DNA of 64,000 bases, from assembly GCA_900708905.1 (NCBI GenBank), contig CAADRB010000011.1, positions 881,035-945,034 of the forward strand, in the 5' to 3' direction. Position 1 is the first letter of the stretch. Every line of letters begins with the position of its first letter. Source of the stretch: Hymenolepis diminuta. Lineage: Eukaryota > Platyhelminthes > Cestoda > Cyclophyllidea > Hymenolepididae. Below the pieces are notes generated by a model that was not told where the DNA came from, ran no database searches, and was given only the letters and a program-made list of their open reading frames with translations. The translations under genes and the position numbers were made by a program. This document shows positions 26,828 to 38,460 of the stretch, one piece after another.

Positions 26828-29800
26828 GGGAAACGCATTGATGCATGCATAAAGAGTGCATGAGTGCTCCCAAACTCTCAAGTTATGAGGACTTTACCGA
26901 TGGAGTGTCGATAAAAGAAACGTGTGTATTGACCTTGATCCATAATATGATTAGTTTGAAGTGGAATGACAAATCTTCTTCTAAAATAATAGCAACCTTC
27001 ATCATCAATGATAACCCTCAATGATGCGGTTCGAAGGTATATTTTTCAACGTCAACCATTGTAAAGTCAGAGGTCACGGAAGAGGTGGGGTGTAGTAGAA
27101 TGTTAACTTCTCATAAATGCAAATTATTGATAATTTTCCTCTATTTAAGTCAAGTGTTTTTACACTTCCTTTACGCATTAAAATAATTTATTTTCTCAAC
27201 CTCAAACATATTCCTTTTATTCCCTTTTATATGAACCAGTTCCAAACTCTTATAAATTCCATTTCAGTCTCTCTCTAGTTCGGATCTCTGAATAGGAAAA
27301 TATAAATGAGTATTAAGTGTATGCAGGGGGAATAATTTTTGGCAATGACTTGACCATGCCAAATAGATACTCCGAGTCAGACCTCGACACAAAATACACC
27401 GAAATAAATATCTGGCGTCTTAGTTCTGTCACAAAAGCTCATAATACTAAGCGGTATATCAATGATTTTCTCGGTGTTATTGAGGGATTTTTATTAAAAA
27501 ATTATAGATATGTGATACATGATATATGGAACCGACGCATAATGTCTAGTCTACTATATCTAGACTTACAGTCGTTAATCCACAGTTGAAATTGTAAGAC
27601 GTCAACTAGTCCAACAAACACGTCCTATTTTTTTAGGATAAAGGGGAGATCGGTTATATGGAACCGACCCCATTTCTACAGTATCCACTTAAAACACGCT
27701 GGAGTTGAATGGATGAAATTATATTTCTACTGTCATCTTCACCTCTTAACCACCAATATATTTACAAATGTTTTTGAAGCGAAGTGAGTAATTTTAAAGA
27801 AATAAAATTCTTCCTTAAATAAAAATCTTACTACTTTTGTAAATGGATATTCACAGATATTTGAATGACTAAGGAGCCGTAATCTGGTTTTAGTTATTTG
27901 CATGAACTGCCTTAAAATTCAATTACCAGCGATTACAGTCTACTTAAATCAATTTTAGTAGCTATTCTTTCCATTTTTTATTTTCCCTGATTTTTGTTAA
28001 CAACAAAGATAAAAAATCAGGAAATTAAAGCTTAATGAAATGTGTAATCAGCTAAATTTTAAATTTTTTGATCAAAGTGTGTGAAGCTTGAAATCAAAGA
28101 AATTGGATGTAATATTCAAGAAAGTTCTCTCTGCATTCAAAAACCTTATGAAACAAATCTATAAAACGGAGTATATACACAAAAGCCTGTCAAGCTGTTT
28201 TGGACTGCTTTAAAACTCTTACACGGACACTAATATGAAATTAAAACCCAATAAATAAGTAATGATTTGAAGTTTTTCACTTTCCGATGTAAATCTAAGC
28301 CAGTAATTGCGCTTATTTACAATGGAAAAAGGAGTTAATAAAAATTTCAAAATATTTTTAATAGCGACATGTAAACTGAGCAATACATAAAGTCGTTTAA
28401 TCGGTTCATGTTAACAAGTTGATAATCATTTCAGTGAAAAGAAAATATAAATGAAGCACTACTTTCGTCAAAATATGTTTAATTTTCATGCTCTTCCTCC
28501 GGACAGAAATGAGAAAATCCTATATTTATCAAGATATGGGAAGTAATGACTCTAATTTGTGCCCGTGAAGTAATTTTTACAATAATACATTAAAATTTTT
28601 GAGAAAGAAAACAGAGCGCTCCAGCGACTTCTCTTAAATTAAATATGTAAGAGACACAGGGAGCAGTAAATTTTGCGCTGTGTAAACATAAACTTTGTGA
28701 ATCGGCGGTCTATTTGGTATTTGAGAATGGACTTTAAGTATTTCTGGAAAGGATGCAATTATAATAATACAATAAGAAAAATATTTTAGAGAAGCCAGTT
28801 TTTTAGCTTCAAAGATGGGAAAGAAATGTTCACAAAATTGCTTTATAGTTAGCACTTCATTGAAATATTTAATCACTTTGGAAAATACCCGTCATGATGT
28901 GAATAACTGCTGAATTTTAAAGAAGGTGCAAATTCTATACCTGTGATAACGCAATTTCAAGTTCTTTTGAGGTTAGTGGTTTCAATTAATAGAATTATGA
29001 GTTCCAGTACCGTTAAGAGAATTTCTGCAAAATTCGAAGAAAAAAATCGCGCTATATTATTTCAGTTAATTATTCTCTAACACCTTAGACGTGAGTGGTG
29101 CCACTATCCAGTCTTTTAAACACGATCAATCCGGGTTAAAGCTTTCTTTTGGTATCAGACAAATTCGAACTAAATTTTGAAATGGATGAGTGAAAATTTA
29201 AGTTGATTAAAATACCTTTGTACTCTGACTCATGGGCTTGTTCCGTCTCTTTATGCATTATGTCCATACTGGCCCATATCCAGTTGTCAGTCACGAACTT
29301 TTTGGTTACTTATTGATGTCGAGTCACCCTCACTCAGTACTAAAGCTTCCTCATCCTACACCTTTGCCCTTTCCACTCACTTCTCTCTTTTTGTCCAATG
29401 TCCAATCAGAAAATTTCTAAACCGAATCTAATTTAACTCTTAAAGTAGCTCTGCTCACAGGATTGGAGCAAACCATCATCTTTAAAAATCAATATCTATT
29501 GCAATTTTAAACACGTGCCTTTGGAGTTGAGTTTCAAAGGAGGGCCCTCAAAAACCACAAGTAACGAAATTATATTTACAAAATGACCCTGACATCTTCG
29601 GCGCTTTGTTAAACTTTTAGTTTCAATACTGAGATCCCCCAAATTTACCCGTCCCCTCTCCGCAATATTTACCATTTTAATTAATGCTATGTACGCCTCG
29701 TCGAAATAGAATCCTTGATATTATTTTTTCTAAAGGAATGTATTTAATGTTACCTCTGCATCCATGCCAAGATCTGAATCTTTGGAACGGTAATCAAATA

Positions 29801-31916
29801 AAAAAGACGTATTGAGCGTAATAAATAAGTCTATTGAAACGCATAAACTGAGCGAAATACCCGATGCGTGAAAAATAATCTTATTTCATTCGGGCACCAT
29901 TTGATTTCAATAAGAGTTGGCGATTGTTTGATATCACTATTAACAATAACATATGTCAAAATTGGTAAACACTCACTTATCGCCAAATGTACTCTCAACG
30001 ATGACCATCTTGACTCAGGTGAGACATAGTACTCAGGCACTCCGATTCATAGGTCTGGTCGGTCTCTCTATCTTTTACGCATCTACTGATTCATGCCTCC
30101 GCCCTAATTGTTAGCTGCTCACCAACCAGAGAAGAATGCGAAATCTCTTGTACCTCATTTGACTATTTTTTACCACAAAAATGTACTCTCTCGGTGCTGA
30201 CACTTGTCCCCTCTAATTCCTTACCACTCGTCAGATGTGCTTATGGTCCTATTTAAATCCTGATCTGATTTCTTTCAAAATCGTTCGACTGCAGAAGAAA
30301 ACTTTTAGCAAACTTAACCACATTGAGTGGTGATGTCATTACCGTCTTTTGAATCGTTTGCTGATACGCATTAAAGGACCTTTCTATTGCTGTGATGGAT
30401 GTACTGTCAGCCTCTTTTGTTGACTCTTTTTCTAAGGAAGACTACACAATGTCATTTGCTTTCTTAAACATTAAAAGAAGAAATGAAATGAAACCGCAAG
30501 ACAAACCCTTATTGATCAAAAAGCCCGGACAATAAGCACTGAACATCTTAGACAGGTATTTGCTGCAATTCAGAGGACGAATCGTGTAACTTGATTGTTG
30601 GAAGGTGGACTGCCAAATAAGTAAATGCTGTACAACCAGAATCTAGAACTTAAATTAGGCAGAACTCGATGATATCTTGACGATACTTTCCGTTTCTTTT
30701 TGAATCCCTCCCCGTTCGTCATTCGTTAGACTTTCTGTTATTAGATGTCTGTTGTTTCACACAATTAAAATGTTAAATTCTGTTGTATTTCTAAAAGTAT
30801 TAATAACAATAACCAAAGATTTCCGCAGTGCTTAATTTCCTCATCATATGCAAATCTTTAGATATTCGTAAGGTACCATATACTCATTGATCGAGATTTC
30901 TTTCAAATTGTTTGGACGATGATCTCATTTTACCCTTGCAAAATTTAACACTTTTACATGCCTTGAACATGTTATTGGTAATTATTTGCAAATATTATGT
31001 ATGACTAAGTTGACTAATTAAATGACATGACATGACGTCATCTCGCCGTCGGTGAGTTGTTAGCTGGTAATAAAGACATCCATAACGGATCCTGTCTGGG
31101 CTTTTTGTTGAGTTAATAAGCTACAAGATATAGGGTTCATCATACAATTTAAAATGGCGCATTAATTTTTTATATTATATTTTTTTATATTATAACTTAG
31201 AGCAGGGCAGAAAATTCGCAATTATTTATCATTGGAAACTGCGCTACAGAGAAGTCCGATGAGGTAAGTAGGTGGGGGCATGAAAAGATGCTCTGAATAA
31301 AATCAAGGTATCAAAAGCTTATTGTTTAATTTTTTTGCATTTGGACATCTAATATTAACTTAAAGATTACGTATTTTGATTTGTTCCTCTGGCTAAACAA
31401 ATTTTTCTCCATGATACCTAATAAAATTCGATCTGTCGATTAATTAAGATGACGCGTCCCTCCATTTCAATTAAGACTTCTACCCTTAAGGTTTAGGGAC
31501 CGGGATGATTTTACATGATCTCAGGTGGCGTAAATGGTCTTAGCTTACCTAATTATAACAATAATTTTAAAAAATTAGGATGAAAACAATTAAAGCAGTT
31601 TTACCACTTTTCACACACTGCAATTACGACTTACAGTCCATCACTATTGCAATCAATTTAAAAGATAAGAATAACAAATATATAAATAACAAGAATATAA
31701 ATACATCAAATTAAATAAATATACTCACTTATATATATATTTACTCAAATTCCACATGTATTCCAAGAATTCATCTTAAAGAAACTGTCAAAAATTTGTT
31801 CAAGCGAACTGACTCAATGCAATTTTATTGGCCGTTAGTGCATTTATATTATGTCCTTTTGAGCTCATGTTTTTTCTCACACTGCTTGGTTTAAATCATA
31901 CAACCGCGATTTGAAA
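26828..31916. other. Intergenic region, no supported gene
   Basis: No exon chain seen on either strand. Holds repeat R2 copy 1 at about 30,478-30,813. The remainder is AT-rich single-copy-looking sequence, with a stretch near 29,980-30,130 of more even composition that may be repeat-derived. Confidence 0.45.
30478..30813 (+). repeat. Interspersed repeat R2, copy 1
   Basis: About 335 bases alignable to 52,626-52,920 in the same orientation. Matching blocks include 'gaaatgaa', 'acaataa-ca-tga-catc', 'tatttgctgcaat' (versus tatttgctacaat), 'gacgaatc' and 'taaatgctgtacaaccagaatc' (versus taaatactgtacagcccgaatc). No coding content recognised. Confidence 0.6.
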
Positions 31917-32934
31917 ATGAGTACCAATCAGCTAAAGCATATTGAAACTACCTTAAATAATATTTTAAAATCTAACTATGCCTATCCATTTGCAAAACCA
32001 GTAAAGGGCGTCGAAGTAAGTTTTTTTGCCTCTTGTTAATGTTATACTTTATAGGGCTATGATATAATTATTAAGAAAAAGATGGATTTTGGTACCATCA
32101 AACAGAATATAAGGTCAAACGGTTACAAGAGCAGTAGGGAATGCCTCGATGATATCTTTCTGGTCTTTGCCAACTGTTATATCTTCAACGCACCTGACAC
32201 CGGCATTGTAGCCATGGCCCGACATTTAGAACGTAGATTTCGTGAAAAACTAGAGTTTATGCCAGAGGCGGAAGCCCCATATAAAAAGCCAGCACGCAGA
32301 CCGAAATCCGAGGATATCAAAAATAATACTACTGACATTACAAAAAGAGGGCCAACTCGACGAGGCAACATTTATGGAACAAGACAGGCAGCCAAGAAAT
32401 CGAAAACGGAAATCAATGTCTCAGATTTTATGAATGTTCAGGGAAAATTGAAGGTTTTAAAAGACACACATAGGGAATTATGGAAACTTTTGAGTAGTTT
32501 GGTGACTGAATTTAATGAGTTGACTGCAGTAATAAATAAATTTTCTGAATCGATCAACGGGCACTATGAAAGTAAGATTCCGCTATTTTCTCAAAAGAGA
32601 TTTTTTGTTAGTACTAGCCAGAGGAGAATCAGAGATGAATGAGACAGGTGGTATTAATAAGCCGCTATCAGTTAACGTACAAAAGCCTCTACAGAGCAAA
32701 GAATATCACTTTCAGGTTGCATTCAATGATACTCCGAGAGAGAAAAAAAAAAAGAAAAATTCTTCCAAGGACAGCAAAACTCACCTCCCTCATAAGGCAC
32801 CGTTCTCTAAACAACTGCAAAATGCTGATAATTTTAATGGGCATTTCAAGAATATGAAACTAAGCCATGCCACCCTACTTATTAAAAACGATAGTGGGGA
32901 TTCCAGATCGTTGTCTTTTTTATCTAAATTGTAG
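31917..32934 (+). CDS. Small single-bromodomain (BET-like) protein
   Basis: Exons 31917-32015, 32055-32571 and 32624 (or 32627)-32934; 308 (or 307) residues. The first intron is only 39 bases (gtaagt...tatag). The bromodomain fills residues 1 to about 100: TNQLKHIETTL (helix Z), YAYPFAKPV (BET 'WPF' shelf, here YPF), KKMDFGTIKQNI, and NCYIFNAPDTGIVAMA with the acetyl-lysine-binding Asn. Relative to BET BD1 the ZA loop lacks the usual LNLPDYY stretch: 'VKGVE' joins 'GYDIII' at the first splice junction. A basic region (KKPARRPK, RQAAKKSK) and a helical segment around 'LKVLKDTHRELWKLLSSL' follow, then a Lys-rich tail. A second bromodomain and ET domain are not seen; BRD2/3/4/T have both. It should read acetylated histones in the nucleus. 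The second intron is less certain: its best acceptor (cag at 32619-32621) is out of frame, and without splicing the frame ends at 32,642. Confidence 0.75.
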
Positions 32935-33046
32935 TAAACTTCGTTCTATTTAAAAAGGATCATTCTTATTGGTTTTTCGACGAAGGCGACCGAAAATAGA
33001 TTACCGACTTGTATAAATATCATAATTTTTTAAATTTTGAATTAAC

Positions 33047-33052
33047 AATAAA
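33047..33052 (+). terminator. Poly-A signal of the bromodomain gene
   Basis: Canonical AATAAA 113 bases after the predicted stop codon, in an AT-rich 3' flank. Confidence 0.5.
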
Positions 33053-35329
33053 TTTATTTTGTATTTGTAATTACAGCGTTTTTTGAAAACCTTAATATTT
33101 ATAGTTGTACCCTAACTTTATTAAAATGCCTTTAGTTTTTCCAGGTTTCTCAATTTAGCTGTAGAAGAGCTAATTTAAATGAAGTTGTGGAAGATGCCAG
33201 AAATTCCTATAACGCTTTCACTGCCGTTCCAATTACACGTTATCAAATAATGCAGAGGGGTAGCACTACCTCATGGTAAAAAGTTAATTCTTTGTTAATA
33301 AGTAAGCGATTGACAATTGAGCATAGAATGAACATGAAGAAAATATTACAATCAACATCAAACTATAATCCGTCAAGCAATTTCACTTTTCCTCTTGATG
33401 TGGATTGGCTTCGATCGACTTAAGAGGAATTAGTCCTTACCTATCGTATTTGATAAAAATAAAATAAAGTTGCTTTGTTTTTGTTACAGCTCACGTGAGA
33501 AAAATATTTTAATGAATATTTTCCAAGGAGAAAATAGCATTTTCATCTTTCTCTTATATTTTTATATTTCAAGACCATAATTAAAGTTTATTTCGTGCCT
33601 AGCTGACTTATGTGTTGCTTCTTTCTTCTAAATTAACCTCTGGCACTGGAATGTCAAACCCCTATATCGTACAAATTTTGATATATGTTTCAGCCAATTT
33701 ACCCTCCATCGTGTTGACGTCGTTGCATGTAAGTGGTGTAGCCATCACTCTCGGCCCTCCAAGTAGAGATCACATATAATAAACCCTCACCAGTGGGTAT
33801 AAGCAGATGAAAATAATCAGGTGCATTTACTAATAACGAACTCATATTATAGTTCTTCTCTTATTTATAGGCCAAAAAAGCCAAATAACTATTATCGATT
33901 TATATTTATAATATTTGTTTAGGAGTAAGTTTGCTCATTATGTGGAATAGTGCAAAAATGCAATTAGAGTTTACCGGACATTGCGGAGTTTTTTCATAAA
34001 AATTATAATTAATGAAATTACTGCATCTATTGCATAATGACGTCAAGGTGAACTAGATTATTTTTCATTTATTCAAAAGTTAGAATATCCATTTACTTAA
34101 TTAAAGATTTTCACGCTCTAAGCTTAAGCCAATATTTATAAATATGACCCGACCTATTACAGTTGAAACGATATTTCTCGATTGATATCGGTTGATCGTC
34201 GAAGACAAATAAAAGCAGTAAAATAGCCTAGACTAGTATTAAAGGTCCTGGTCAGAGGTCATCAGATCGGCGTTCACTGGTGAACTCCCACAATGAATTT
34301 TATATCTAATAGTTAAGCCTCGTTATTGATTTATCGCTAAAATATCAGAAATAAGCAATTTACAAAAGCCGAAGCGCAGTTACTTGTTCCTTCTAGTACC
34401 TTAAATACTCAAAAATTCTTCCTTCTAAGTTTACGTTTCTTAACTTCGACTCTCTTCATTTATAAATCACGAATTAAGCATACAGCTGAAGTAATGTCGT
34501 TGATTGGAAAGTCTGTAGTTATACATGAAGTCTACTGATTTTATTTGTGGTTGAGTAATTGACTGTCAGTTGAATTATTCCCTGTTGTGATCAAGTGAAA
34601 GCAAATTTGTTGATAACTTAGCCTTTTATGTCTGTTTAAAGCGATATTTTATCCTCCTAAAATCGAAGTCCTTCTCTTCTTTTAGGTCAACACGTCGATA
34701 ATTGATTTAAAGGGGAAAGTTTTATTCCCATAGCAAGATTACCTTTTGTTGGTAGTGAAGTAATAAATTTATTATTCGGGTAACGAAAATTTTAGAGGAA
34801 CAAATCGAGGTCATGAAATATCCTCACGAACATAAGTAAGGTGAATCAATCTTAAATTCAAAGTAGATTTTCGATCATAATTGGAATAAATTTTTCGCTA
34901 TTTCGGCTCTGCTACGTTGCGATTAGTAAGTTGTTGAATATCATGGATGATCACTTTATCTTCTTCATCCATTGAGGAAGAATGAATTTGAATAGTAAGA
35001 CAGGCCAACATGATTATGAAAAGCATTTTATCGCGAATGAAAATTTTATCAAATATTTGGCAATGCATAATGGAATTCGAATTTTAAAACGTGAACCATT
35101 TACAATTTCAATGTTATGATTAAGTGTAGTAAAGTTTTCTCTGAATTGTCAATTATTTGGCTTAACTTTAATCGATATCAGTTGTTTTTCACAGTTAAAA
35201 AGGGCCCAATTTTTTTGCACCAATAGGGAAAATAAAAAATTGAACCAGAAAAATAAGTACAGTTTAAATAGCGGGATTTGCATTATGTGAGGAAAAAAAG
35301 ATCTAGATGACATTTCTCTGAGCAAGGTC

Positions 35330-35492
35330 TTCAATAATTCTAAAATTATGGAATCGAGTTTTAAAGAAAACCATTGAACCCTCTCGATCACTTGTAATTC
35401 AGACTCAAAAGATGAAAATAAAAATAAATTCTTTGCGTTCCTGTGGTTAACAATCATAAACTCAGAATTTTCCAAAAGCATCCATAGGGTCA
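35330..35492 (+). repeat. Interspersed repeat R5, copy 1
   Basis: Alignable with 46,160-46,270 in the same orientation: 'aaattatgg-a-cgagttttaaagaaaacca-tgaaccct' against 'aattatgcgatgaattttgaagaaaacaa-tagaaccct', then 'cagaattttccaaaagcatccat' against 'cagagttcgttgcaaaagcacccat'. Diverged; family unknown. Confidence 0.45.
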
Positions 35493-35710
35493 AAAAAGCA
35501 ATATTTGAATTGTGTGAGAAAAATCCAATATGATGACATTGTCGTCATAATGAGGGTTGATCCTGTTACAATATGACCACCTTGGTTCTTGGTTTTTCAC
35601 TCTCGAAATCAAATATTGATAATGGAGATGAACCATGGGGTCACTGTGCTATACAGATACAAATCGCCAGGTTTAAAGTTAATTAGTGCTGATAGCAACT
35701 CAAAATTCCA

Positions 35711-36427
35711 TCAACGAAAGTGTTTTCCATCATTCATCACAGGTAGAGGAGTAAAAGCATAGAATCCCAAATTCCCTGGATGTAAAATGATGGTTGTCAA
35801 TTTTGTATGCAAATACATCAACCACCACAGCGGTGTTATTTCTGGAAATATTTGGAATGTCCCAAACGAACACCACGGAGATTCTTTCAATCCATTTGCT
35901 GAAAGAAAATATCATATAAAAATTAATATAATAAATAATGCGAGTAATGGTGGGTCATTAAATCTATTAAGGTTTTTCTATTTTCCTTCACCCGAGTATA
36001 TTAATATTAACAATATCAGAAATAGAGACAGTAAACCGTGTCCTTTAGTTAAATCATTTTTAATTATGAAACCGAATTGAGTGAAAATAATTTTCTTATT
36101 CTACTAATAATAATGTACTATCAACTTCATTTCTTTAAGAACGGCAAAATTTTGAACCTGTGAATTCGATTGACAGCCCATTCTCAGAGATACCAGGATT
36201 TATTACGCCAATTCACTTTTATTACAGCTAAAATACTAAGCGGAAAAAATAAACTCAGTGGTCTATTTAATTTCACTTACTTCTACGTAGATCGCCCGTA
36301 AATGTGTCGATTCCTTCAATCCACTTAGTGACGATATTCAATTCCTGAAACATAAGTGTATTAAGAATTTAAATTTGTTTAAAGATTGACATTAAAAAGT
36401 GGCACTATAGTCACTTCTCCACTCACC
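35711..36427 (-). other. Candidate spliced minus-strand transcript (three exons, coding status unclear)
   Basis: On the minus strand three consensus splice sites line up. A donor CCAAG|GTGAGT ends an exon at 36427. An exon at 36344-36281 is bounded by tttcag and gtaagt. An acceptor tttctttcag opens an exon at 35898. Frames agree across the second intron and stay open to a TGA at 35711, giving about 85 codons. The peptide contains KWIEGIDTFTGDLRR and a Trp-rich ITPLWWLMYL stretch that I do not recognise. No in-frame ATG precedes it (a TAA lies just upstream in the first exon), so it may be a non-coding RNA, a 5' UTR or a gene whose start was missed. Confidence 0.3.
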
Positions 36428-38460
36428 TTGGTTGACTCGATTTAAATAAAGTTGGCTAGAATCGTTATAATTTGACTTTAAGTACTGGGCACTAAATTTT
36501 ATGCGTTACACTTTGGAAACTGTCGACCAATTTTAAACACAATAAATAAAAGCAGTGAATGTGAAAGGATTTAATTTGTGATTTGTAGAAGGTGAACACT
36601 CATCAAAACACTTTCCAGCTGGAATTTATACGTATTATTTCAGTCCACTTATTACCAATATCAGTAGTAGCAATGCATCAACCGACTCTGCCTGATTTTT
36701 TTCTGAATACGAAGTCAAGAATGCTTAAGAAGAACAACTGTTTGCTTAGTTATAGTAATAATTTTATAATAATAATTTTAAAATCATTCTATTAGTGTTT
36801 CCAGTATCGAAGCATATCGAGAGATCTATATACTTGATTAAGAAAAATAGATTTTTGCAGGTAAGAATAGCATACTCTTCATTCAATAAGTATTGTTAAG
36901 TTTGTAGTAAAAATAAATATTACTCATAAATATTGATTTTTCTGTAATTTTTAAAAACTAAAAATACTTTAACAATTTTCCGACGTATACTGTATATATA
37001 TATATTATCTGCTTGCAAATCAATTTAAAAATAAACGAAATGAATATCTTGTTAAGTATATTTAATGATAATTTGAACCAAGCATTGATTTGAGAAAAAT
37101 GATCATTTATAAAAATTTTAATCCCAAGGCAAGGTCATCTGAATGTAAGTAAGGCTAGACTAACGGTAATATGGTCAAGATTACTAAAATAAATGAAAAA
37201 GAAATGGAAAGGGCTCCACTTGTCCTTCAAAATGTACTTTATGTAAAGTAAACTTATAATACTTTACTAGTCTCTCCACTGAAAAACGTTAAAATTATTT
37301 AAATGAATATTGATCAATATTTTATTCTCTATGATGGTGAGTCCTCTCGTGAGATAGTATTCTTATTTTAGACTCTTCTACTTTCAAAAGCCTAAAAATA
37401 GGCAAAAAATTTTGTTTGTGCTTCTTTTTCCTCTATTTCTCTAAAACCTCTAAAGATCAATAAATTCAAATTGAATAGGGCAATTATCCGTGGATCAGTT
37501 CACAGCCGGAAATGAGTTTTCCCATATGAACCTAAAGGCTAGGAGAAGGCTGAAAAAGTGCTCCTACATGTTTCTTGAAGATATTTTTAAACAACAAAAA
37601 TTAAATTCGTTTTGACGAAAGGTCATATTTAAGTTTTTACGTTTGCTTGAGAGGTGTTCTATGGTCCCAGTTGGAGCATATTAATTGGCGATTTGTACTC
37701 GCCGCCTTCACCATAATATCTGCTTAATTTGACACATTCCAAATGCAAAACTTGTTGTGCAGACGCTAGGTTCTCGCACTCTTCCCATATTCCTTCACCC
37801 TTCGATCCGTTTTTCTTCACCCTTCTCCCGCTATCTCACTCCCTCTAACTATCTCAATTTCTAACTGTTGCACTTCAAAAAGCCTGCTTCTCCCTCTACT
37901 TAAGCTACTAATCTCTGGAATTGCAGTTATCCGCTATTAACGCATAGCTGTTAGTCTTAGCTCCAGTAGAGCTTTTCTTTCAACCAGAGTTTTGTGCCTT
38001 AACTTTCCCGACTTGAATGTCTATCAACAACTTTAATGGGAACTAACACATTTTAAAAATTTTATGGAGGAGGGCAAATTTCTTAGACAAACTCGGATAC
38101 CTAACATAACATCGGAGATTTATATTTCCTCAAAAAACTCTTTACTTTCGTAAACTTAGAGAGGTAATGTTAAGAACTTCTCTTCTAAACTATGCATTTC
38201 TCTGCTTATTATTACCTTTATTAAAATCAAGAGTATTTTAGTAGAAATCAGATTAACATGAATTGAACTCATTCCATTGGTTTCAGACTACTGATTGGCC
38301 AATCACTGTCGGCAATCATGTAATCGTTTATTTGCCAGATCGATGACGCACACGTTCGCACATGGTCAACGCATTTAGGTAATTGGTTTTAAAAAAGTAT
38401 TAAATAAGAACTTCATTCATTTATTTGTCATTCTCTTTGCTCGATCGGGTGTTTTGCGCA

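Larger units (their letters stand above)
33053..38460. other. Intergenic region with a possible minus-strand transcript and a repeat
   Basis: No firm protein gene. It contains repeat R5 copy 1 (35,330-35,492) and a candidate spliced minus-strand transcript (35,711-36,427), both listed separately. A pyrimidine-rich stretch lies at 37,770-37,920. Confidence 0.45.

Noticed and set aside
26051..26881. Several roughly 250-codon frames
   Set aside because: They consist almost entirely of undetermined bases in the assembly gap.
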